Origin: Desulfovibrionaceae bacterium
GTDB taxonomy: Bacteria; Desulfobacterota; Desulfovibrionia; Desulfovibrionales; Desulfovibrionaceae
NCBI GenBank assembly: GCA_017613475.1
Contig: JAGADT010000033.1
Span: 1-5,371 of the forward strand
Direction of reading: 5' to 3'
Length of the DNA stretch: 5,371 nucleotides
Of the stretch, positions 1-3,884 are shown piece by piece (positions within the stretch are counted from its first letter, which is position 1; every line of letters begins with the position of its first letter). A program made the translations under genes and the position numbers. The notes beneath the pieces were generated by a model, which had not been told where the DNA came from, searched no databases, and saw only the letters and a list, made by a program, of their open reading frames with translations.

Positions 1-241
1 AGGCCACACGGCTCAAAGGGCCGGGGACAGAAGCCCGGGCCTCGGCCTTCTCCACCTTTTCCACTGCAGCTGGTTCCTGTATAGCTGGTTCCTGTACGGC
101 GGGTTCCTGCTGGCTGGCGGATCCTTCCGCCCACGCAGGCGCTAAGCCTCCTAAAAAGAACGCTGGCAATATGCCGCACGCCAGGCCCAGTAGGGAAAGC
201 AAATGGCGTTTTACTGTTTTGCCGCTGGTTTGATATCGCAT
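1..241 (-). CDS. Secreted protein with N-terminal signal peptide, partial (3' end outside window)
   Basis: Eighty codons are visible, reading leftwards from the ATG at 241-239; the rest lies beyond base 1. The start is fixed by an AAGGAGG ribosome binding site 5 nt upstream. The N-terminus is a classic Sec signal peptide: a basic n-region (residues 1-13 with K8, K11, R12), a hydrophobic core (14-35) and an AWA cleavage motif, predicted after A38. The mature part begins acidic and Gln-rich and contains three tandem pentapeptides QEPAV, QEPAI and QEPAA (residues 45-59). A charged stretch follows (VEKVEKAEAR). This short low-complexity segment is probably a spacer before a folded domain outside the window. 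I cannot identify the family. The product should be periplasmic or outer-membrane. It is divergent from the AMIN-domain gene, which may suggest a shared envelope role, but that is inference only. Confidence 0.8.
   Translation of the reverse strand, partial: MRYQTSGKTVKRHLLSLLGLACGILPAFFLGGLAPAWAEGSASQQEPAVQEPAIQEPAAVEKVEKAEARASVPGPLSRVA
65..109 (-). repeat. Three tandem 15-bp repeats encoding QEPA(V/I/A)
   Basis: Three consecutive 15-bp units (109-95, 94-80, 79-65, read on the minus strand) share the core CAGGAACC and encode QEPAV, QEPAI and QEPAA in frame with the leftward secreted protein. The units differ at a few bases, mostly in the third position of Pro or Ala codons and in the last codon. 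A multiple-of-three period means that gain or loss of units would keep the reading frame. The repeat lies in the spacer just after the signal peptide. Confidence 0.8.
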
Positions 242-246
242 GTGCG

Positions 247-253
247 CCTCCTT
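247..253 (-). promoter_or_regulatory. Shine-Dalgarno AAGGAGG of the secreted-protein gene
   Basis: On the minus strand AAGGAGG ends 5 nt before the ATG at 241. It matches the anti-SD core closely and settles the start codon of the leftward gene. It also makes the opposite-strand ATG at 240, which overlaps this start codon, an unlikely start for the rightward gene. Confidence 0.85.
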
Positions 254-259
254 TTGCTA

Positions 260-288
260 TGGACAACGTGCCATTTTTTGCCTACTTT
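260..288 (+). promoter_or_regulatory. Candidate sigma-70 promoter for the AMIN-domain gene
   Basis: TGGACA (260-265, 5 of 6 to TTGACA) is followed after 17 bp by TACTTT (283-288). The -10 match is only 3 of 6, but it keeps the key first T, second A and last T. Transcription would start near 295, upstream of the ATG at 339 and downstream of the ATG at 240, which agrees with 339 as the real start. The weak -10 makes this tentative. Confidence 0.3.
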
Positions 289-311
289 ACTGGCTAGCGT
301 CAAAACGTCAA
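284..311 (-). promoter_or_regulatory. Candidate sigma-70 promoter for the leftward secreted-protein gene
   Basis: On the minus strand a TTGACG -35 box (311-306) is followed after 16 bp by TAAAGT (289-284). They match the consensus at 5 of 6 and 4 of 6 positions. A start near 277 would give a leader of roughly 35 nt including the AAGGAGG site. The prediction is by eye only. Its -10 box overlaps that of the opposite-strand candidate. Confidence 0.45.
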
Positions 312-338
312 CCCGGACGATCCCGTCCATCCATTGCC

Positions 339-1454
339 ATGCAAACAGACAATAATTACGACGAATTGCCCGAAATGCCTACGCTTGGCCAGCAGATCAG
401 GCGCTGGCTTGGCATACTGCTCCTGCTCTGCCTGACCATTTTTGTTGTGCTGGGCCTCTATGCTGTTTGGACAGCCTGGAAGCTATGGACCAACTGCTCC
501 GTTTCCGAACCTTTCTCCGTTGCTGAAAACGCTCCCAGCGCCTCAGCGCCCCCCTCCTTCTGGAACACCCAGCAGGGAACGGGAAACAACGCCGGCGGGC
601 AGGAAATCCACGGTTCCCTGTTCCCCAACCAGGCGGAACAGCCTGCCCCTGCCCAGACTTCCGCAGAATCAGGCAGCCCAGCGGAAACAGGCGGCCAGCT
701 TGCGGCAGCGCCAGCCGGCACGCCGCCTGCTGAAAGCAGCACAGACAACGGCAAAGCTACCCAGGCAAGCGCTTCCGCTCCCTCCCAGCCCGCGGACAGC
801 GCAGCAGCGGAAGGCACCCTGCAGGCCAGCGCAAGCATTGCCGCTCCCGCCGCCTCTCCAAAAGCGAAGGCAGAAAAAACAGAGCCCGCCGCAGGCACGC
901 CCCCAAAAGCAGCCCAGCAGCCGCAGAAGCAAACGCCGCCTGCCCCGGCGCAAAAGGATGCCGCGAAAAACAGGCAAACAGCCGCGGAAGCAGCCACAGC
1001 GCCTGCCAAGCGTGATGCCAAGCCGCAAGCGGCAAAACAAAAAGCTGAGGTCCAGCAGCCCCCAGCCAAGGCTGCGGCCCAAACGCCCGCCCAGGCCAAG
1101 CAGGACGCAGGCGCAAAGCCCGCCGAAACGGCCCAAAAAGCAACTACGTCCGCTTCTGCCGGCATATCCACCCGCCTGAACGCTGGCGCGGATTCCGTTA
1201 TCTTTATTATTTCTGGCCCGCCGCCGCTGAAAGGCCAGAGCTCGAAATTCGGCAACCGCGTTATCCTGGATCTCCAGGGTGCCTGGCGCATAGCGCCGGC
1301 ACAGCCCAATTCAACGGCATTCCTCAAAAAAATCCGCACGGCTGTTCAGCCGTCCGGCACGACGCGGCTGGTCTTTGACCTGGCCAAAGAGCCTTCCTCC
1401 TGGCGCCTCATCCAGTCCAATCCCGGAACGCTGGAAGTAAGGATCTCCAAATAA
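339..1454 (+). CDS. AMIN-domain protein with N-terminal membrane anchor and long Ala/Pro-rich linker
   Basis: The 371-residue product has three parts. A short cytoplasmic N-terminus (residues 1-23, MQTDNNYDEL onward, with R21 R22 before the membrane) leads into one transmembrane helix (about 24-46). A low-complexity linker (about 53-275) follows, rich in Ala, Pro, Gln, Lys and Thr, and probably extended and periplasmic. The C-terminal domain (about 276-371) resembles AMIN: strands such as SVIFIISG and NRVILDLQG, then KKIRTAVQ and TTRLVFDLA, the usual IR and TRLVFDL pattern. In other proteins AMIN domains bind peptidoglycan or other envelope components and localise periplasmic complexes such as AmiC or secretin partners. 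Here the domain stands alone, so a wall-binding or scaffold role is inference. The frame is also open back to an ATG at 240, but that collides with the divergent start codon and would place 33 unusual residues before the anchor. No good Shine-Dalgarno precedes 339, so the start is moderately certain; 375 is a fallback. Confidence 0.8.
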   Translation: MQTDNNYDELPEMPTLGQQIRRWLGILLLLCLTIFVVLGLYAVWTAWKLWTNCSVSEPFSVAENAPSASAPPSFWNTQQGTGNNAGGQEIHGSLFPNQAEQPAPAQTSAESGSPAETGGQLAAAPAGTPPAESSTDNGKATQASASAPSQPADSAAAEGTLQASASIAAPAASPKAKAEKTEPAAGTPPKAAQQPQKQTPPAPAQKDAAKNRQTAAEAATAPAKRDAKPQAAKQKAEVQQPPAKAAAQTPAQAKQDAGAKPAETAQKATTSASAGISTRLNAGADSVIFIISGPPPLKGQSSKFGNRVILDLQGAWRIAPAQPNSTAFLKKIRTAVQPSGTTRLVFDLAKEPSSWRLIQSNPGTLEVRISK

Positions 1455-1468
1455 AAGCCGCTGACAGA

Positions 1469-1511
1469 CAAAGGCGCGGGGCAGCTCAAAGAGCATATCC
1501 CCGCGCCTTTT
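1469..1511 (+). terminator. Intrinsic terminator between convergent AMIN and lipoprotein genes
   Basis: An 11-12 bp GC-rich stem, AAGGCGCGGGG (1471-1481) with CCCCGCGCCTT (1499-1509), is followed by a T-rich stretch running into TTTTCCTTTAT. The 17-nt loop holds a second small hairpin, GCTC-aaa-GAGC (1484-1494). It begins about 15 nt after the AMIN stop codon and serves the plus strand well. Read from the minus strand the stem is equally strong but is followed by only three T residues, so it may also stop the convergent lipoprotein transcript, less efficiently. Confidence 0.85.
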
Positions 1512-1571
1512 CCTTTATCGCCAGCCAGAGGGCAATTCCTCCGGCAGGCATGGCATCGTGAAAAAAGCCGT

Positions 1572-1889
1572 TTATTTAGCGGCGGCCTTGCGCTCCATCT
1601 CTAAACGACGGTGATACGCGGCGGTTTGCCGCTCTTCTTCCATCCGCCTGTTTTCTTCCGCCCAGCGCTGCGCCTCGCGCTTTTCCTCAAGCCGGCGTTT
1701 CTTTTCGGCTTTCTCGCGCTCCTCGCGTTTTTGTTCCTCAGCGCGCCCTTCTTTGTATCCCTCTCCAAACGAATCCATTTTGCTTCCTATCTTGGCGCCA
1801 GCCACGCCCACGGTTTTTCCCATGTAGTTGCAGGCCATGCAGGAAGCGGAAAACATCACGCACAATGCAAGCAAAAACACTTTCTTCAT
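1572..1889 (-). CDS. Small lipoprotein with charged coiled-coil tail, hypothetical
   Basis: The product is 105 residues long. The start at 1889 has GGAG 9 nt upstream; the in-frame ATG at 1904 has no ribosome binding site and would only add METLF. The N-terminus MKKVFLLALC is a signal peptide, and F-S-A-S-C17 satisfies the general lipobox rule although the usual Leu at -3 is Ser. C17 is the likely lipidated residue; position +2 is Met, so outer-membrane sorting would be expected under E. coli rules. A glycine-containing segment follows (about 22-48, GKTVGVAGAKIG then FGEGYKEG). Residues 49-105 are almost all Arg, Lys, Glu and Ala and should form a long helix or coiled coil. I do not recognise a named family; small lipoproteins with such tails are common and poorly characterised. 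It is convergent with the AMIN gene and downstream of the ACT-gene terminator. Confidence 0.75.
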   Translation of the reverse strand: MKKVFLLALCVMFSASCMACNYMGKTVGVAGAKIGSKMDSFGEGYKEGRAEEQKREEREKAEKKRRLEEKREAQRWAEENRRMEEERQTAAYHRRLEMERKAAAK

Positions 1890-1926
1890 GAACAGTGTCT
1901 CCAAATGTCAAATTCATGTTCAGGAT

Positions 1927-1967
1927 AAAAAAAGCGCCGCGGACCATGCAGAACGAACCGCGGTGCT
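1927..1967 (-). terminator. Intrinsic terminator after the tandem-ACT gene
   Basis: On the minus strand AGCACCGCGG (1967-1958) pairs with CCGCGGCGCT (1942-1933) with one A-C mismatch, over a 15-nt loop, and is followed at once by a run of seven T residues (1933-1927). It begins about 22 nt after the ACT stop codon. It is a standard Rho-independent terminator and lies between the ACT gene and the lipoprotein gene. Confidence 0.85.
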
Positions 1968-1988
1968 ATTCATCACATAAAAACATCA

Positions 1989-2420
1989 TTAACGGCCATT
2001 GATGTCCGCAGCGGCTAACACAGGAATGCCCTCTTTCGTTAAAAAGTCGATGGCTTCATCCGTCTTATCGAAGCGGAAAATCATGGTCGCATTCTGCCCA
2101 CCGCACTGCACAAAGGCATACATGTACTCAACATTGACGCCATGCACAGACAGGGTCTGCAAAATGCCGTTCAATCCGCCGGGGACATCGCTTACCTCAA
2201 CAGCCACGACCTTTGTGCGGCTTACGGTGAAACCGGAATTTTTCAGCAAGTCCGCAGCGCGTTCCGTATCATTAACAATCAGGCGCAGTATTCCAAAATC
2301 GGACGTATCCGCCAAGGAAAGCGCCCTGATGTTGATGCCGGCATCCGCCAGGACTTTCGTCACCTCTGCCATGCGTCCGGGCTTATTTTCAAGGAAAATG
2401 GAAAGCTGCTCAACCTTCAT
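1989..2420 (-). CDS. Tandem ACT-domain protein (amino-acid-binding regulatory type)
   Basis: The 143-residue protein consists of little more than two ACT modules. The first (about 3-68) opens with VEQLSIFLENKPGRMAEVTK and contains the ACT hallmark PGR followed by a helix and then AGINIRALSLAD, with FGILRLIVND as a later strand. The second (about 71-138) contains VVAVEVSDVPGGLNGIL, VNVEYMYAF and ATMIFRF. ACT domains bind small ligands, usually amino acids, at domain interfaces. Stand-alone tandem ACT proteins of this size occur near aromatic-acid or CoA-ligase genes in anaerobes, but no such gene is in this window. GGAGG lies 8 nt before the ATG at 2420; the longer in-frame start at 2435 would fall within that site. 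The gene follows tatA by 65 bp. The ligand and target cannot be told from the sequence. Confidence 0.9.
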   Translation of the reverse strand: MKVEQLSIFLENKPGRMAEVTKVLADAGINIRALSLADTSDFGILRLIVNDTERAADLLKNSGFTVSRTKVVAVEVSDVPGGLNGILQTLSVHGVNVEYMYAFVQCGGQNATMIFRFDKTDEAIDFLTKEGIPVLAAADINGR

Positions 2421-2428
2421 TGGTGGAA

Positions 2429-2433
2429 CCTCC
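2429..2433 (-). promoter_or_regulatory. Shine-Dalgarno GGAGG of the tandem-ACT gene
   Basis: GGAGG on the minus strand, 8 nt before the ATG at 2420. It decides between the two in-frame start codons, because the upstream one at 2435 would place this site inside the coding sequence. Confidence 0.8.
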
Positions 2434-2485
2434 AAAATGAAACGTGCAAAAAATTTCCAAAGGAATCTGAAGATGCCAGGGAAAA

Positions 2486-2668
2486 TTATTCCTTCTTTTC
2501 GTCTTTTCCAGGAGTAATGTCGATATTGTCCGGTTCGGAGCTGGCCTTTTTGAAATTACGGATGGCACGCCCAAGCCCGCCGCCTATTTCCGGAAGCTTG
2601 TTCGCGCCCAAAAGGACAACGGCAACCAAGAGGATGACAAGCAGCTCCTGCATTCCTATACCAAACAT
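2486..2668 (-). CDS. tatA: Twin-arginine translocase subunit, TatA/TatE family
   Basis: The 60-residue protein has the complete TatA layout: a short N-terminus with a polar residue at the membrane entry (E8 in GMQELLVILLV), one transmembrane helix (about 6-21), a hinge with LGANKLPEIG, an amphipathic helix (GGGLGRAIRNFKKA, about 29-42) and a charged tail ending KDEKKE. TatA subunits oligomerise with TatC to let folded proteins bearing twin-arginine signals cross the inner membrane. The length is at the short end but normal for TatA; TatB proteins are longer. No tatC or tatB is present, so those genes must be elsewhere. The start at 2668 has GGAGG 5 nt upstream; a TTG four codons earlier overlaps that site and is rejected. 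The ACT gene follows by 65 bp without a clear terminator, suggesting one transcript. A hairpin sits directly upstream of the ribosome binding site. Confidence 0.93.
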   Translation of the reverse strand: MFGIGMQELLVILLVAVVLLGANKLPEIGGGLGRAIRNFKKASSEPDNIDITPGKDEKKE

Positions 2669-2673
2669 GACTG

Positions 2674-2678
2674 CCTCC
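2674..2678 (-). promoter_or_regulatory. Shine-Dalgarno GGAGG of tatA
   Basis: GGAGG on the minus strand, 5 nt before the ATG at 2668. It fixes the tatA start and lies three bases after the leader hairpin at 2708-2682. Confidence 0.85.
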
Positions 2679-2681
2679 AAT

Positions 2682-2708
2682 AAAGCAGCGCTTTGTAAAG
2701 CCTGCTTT
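2682..2708 (-). promoter_or_regulatory. Hairpin in the tatA leader, adjacent to the ribosome binding site
   Basis: Read on the minus strand, AAAGCAG (2708-2702) pairs with CTGCTTT (2688-2682). Inside it GCTT pairs with AAGC around a TACA loop, with one bulged G, giving 7 + 4 base pairs. The hairpin ends three bases before the GGAGG of tatA. It lacks a following T-run, so it is not a normal terminator. It could modulate ribosome access or RNA stability; the pairing is seen in the sequence but the function is inferred. Confidence 0.45.
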
Positions 2709-2732
2709 CATTAAAAATTAGCTGAATGAGGT

Positions 2733-2756
2733 AAAAAAAGCAAGCTGCCCGCTTTT
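2733..2756 (-). terminator. Possible weak terminator downstream of rarD
   Basis: On the minus strand AAAAGC (2756-2751) can pair with GCTTTT (2741-2736) around a 9-nt loop, running into seven T residues (2739-2733). The stem is short with few GC pairs, and an alternative AAGC/GCTT pairing exists inside it. It begins about 50 nt after the rarD stop. It would separate rarD from tatA if active, but leakage is likely. Confidence 0.4.
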
Positions 2757-2804
2757 ATCCGCACACTATGGGGTTAGGCTGGCAACACAAACACAGCCAT
2801 GCGT

Positions 2805-3704
2805 TCAGCCGCGCCTTGCCTCGGCAGCGCGAAAAACACGCCAGCTGTCAAGCATCTGCAGGATAAGCGCCAGCCAGATGGCGGAAAACGTGATTAAAGC
2901 CGCTGGCGTCAAAGGCTCCTTATACAGGAACACGCCTATCAAAAAGGAGCCTGACGGAGAAAGAAACTGGATAAAGCCCATTGTAATCAGGCGGATGCGC
3001 CTGGCCCCATAGGCATAAAGCCCCAGGGGAAGCGCCGTAACAACGCCCGTGCCCAAAAGCAGCAGGCCTTCGCGCCATGAAGGAGAAACCAAAAAGCCGT
3101 GCCCGCGCAAGCCCTGGTATAAAATCCAGCTCAAGGCAACAGGCGCAAGGAGCATTGTTTCCATAAAAAGGCCGGGCAAAGCCTCTATGGATACCGTTTT
3201 GCGGATAAATCCATAGAGCGCGAAGGATGTGGCAAGCCACAGGCCGAGCCAGGGAAACGCGCCATAGCAAATCACCGCGTACATGACCCCCAGAAGCGCC
3301 ACGGCAAAAGCCGCCATTTGAAGGCGGGAAATCCGTTCCCTCAAAATCAGGCATCCCAAGGCCACATTGCATAAAGGCGACATGTAGTAGCCAAGGCTCG
3401 TTTCCAAAATCCTTCCATTATTCACAGCCCAGATATAGCCAAACCAGTTTAAGGCGATAAGCAGCGTGCTGCATACCATCCGCCGCAGGACCCTGCCATT
3501 CTGAAATGCCGGGATAATCTCCTTCCAGGAATGGCACATTACCGTCACCGGCAGCAGAACCACAAAGGAACTCACCATGCGGTAAGCCAAAATTTCATAC
3601 GCGGGTATCGCCTGCAACTGCCGCCAATAAATGGCCAGCCCACCCCAAATGAGCGATGCAAGAACCGCCGCGCCAAAACCTTTTTTTGAAGCGTCAAACG
3701 CCAT
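2805..3704 (-). CDS. rarD: RarD-type EamA-family transporter
   Basis: The 299-residue integral membrane protein matches the RarD group of the drug/metabolite transporter superfamily in length and motifs. Two EamA halves (about 10-142 and 147-280) together give about ten transmembrane helices. Recognisable signatures are SLIWGGLAIYWRQL near the N-terminus, the NWFGYIWAVNNGRILETSLG block (86-105) followed by YYMSPL, LRERIS after the fourth helix, and in the second half VVTALPLGLYAYGARRIRL and GFIQFLSPSGSFLIGVFLYKE. The family was named from a chloramphenicol-sensitivity phenotype; the physiological substrate is unsettled and some EamA relatives export amino acids or metabolites. The ATG at 3704 has GGGAG 6 nt upstream; an in-frame TTG ten codons earlier lacks a comparable site. 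The gene is divergent from the helicase and upstream of tatA. Confidence 0.92.
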   Translation of the reverse strand: MAFDASKKGFGAAVLASLIWGGLAIYWRQLQAIPAYEILAYRMVSSFVVLLPVTVMCHSWKEIIPAFQNGRVLRRMVCSTLLIALNWFGYIWAVNNGRILETSLGYYMSPLCNVALGCLILRERISRLQMAAFAVALLGVMYAVICYGAFPWLGLWLATSFALYGFIRKTVSIEALPGLFMETMLLAPVALSWILYQGLRGHGFLVSPSWREGLLLLGTGVVTALPLGLYAYGARRIRLITMGFIQFLSPSGSFLIGVFLYKEPLTPAALITFSAIWLALILQMLDSWRVFRAAEARRG

Positions 3705-3742
3705 GCCTTTCTCCCTGCCTTCCTTTTGCAGCAACGGGAAAC

Positions 3743-3771
3743 AGCATACTCACGCATCCCTGGCTTGGCAA
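3743..3771 (-). promoter_or_regulatory. Candidate sigma-70 promoter for rarD
   Basis: On the minus strand TTGCCA (3771-3766, 5 of 6 to the consensus) and TATGCT (3748-3743, 4 of 6) are separated by exactly 17 bp. Transcription would start near 3736, giving a leader of about 32 nt before the rarD ATG at 3704. It is assigned by eye. Confidence 0.5.
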
Positions 3772-3884
3772 TGCGCATGAGCCGCTTACCCGGCAATAAT
3801 ACGCAGGCTCTTGTTTTTAGCGGATAAAAAGGCTAGGGAAAAAAAACTGCCTAACCGGCGTAAATTTCTATCGGATGGAAAGTC

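Noticed and set aside
458..1339. 293-codon open frame on the minus strand, plus other long frames opposite and alongside the AMIN gene (442-1179 plus; 669-1136 and 757-1143 minus)
   Set aside because: They mirror the low-complexity Ala/Pro-rich linker, whose GC-rich codons suppress stops in other frames. Their translations are Ala/Gly/Cys- or Arg/Pro-rich with no domain, and the AMIN frame has a membrane anchor and a recognisable C-terminal domain.
1906..1911. Perfect TTGACA on the minus strand upstream of the lipoprotein gene
   Set aside because: A -10 box 17 bp downstream would lie at 1888-1883 inside the coding start and reads TGAAGA; transcription would begin within the gene.
1999..2714. 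Two plus-strand open frames (1999-2517 and 2142-2714) opposite the ACT and tatA genes
   Set aside because: Both are antisense to genes with clear family signatures and good ribosome binding sites; their translations show no recognisable features.
2710..2715. TTTAAT on the minus strand as a possible -10 box for tatA
   Set aside because: The -35 position 17 bp upstream is a plain T-run, and the start would fall inside the leader hairpin; too weak to list as a promoter.
3811..3839. TTGTTT followed after 17 bp by TAGGGA as a helicase promoter
   Set aside because: The -10 hexamer matches the consensus at only two positions; nothing better was found on the plus strand in 3705-3884.
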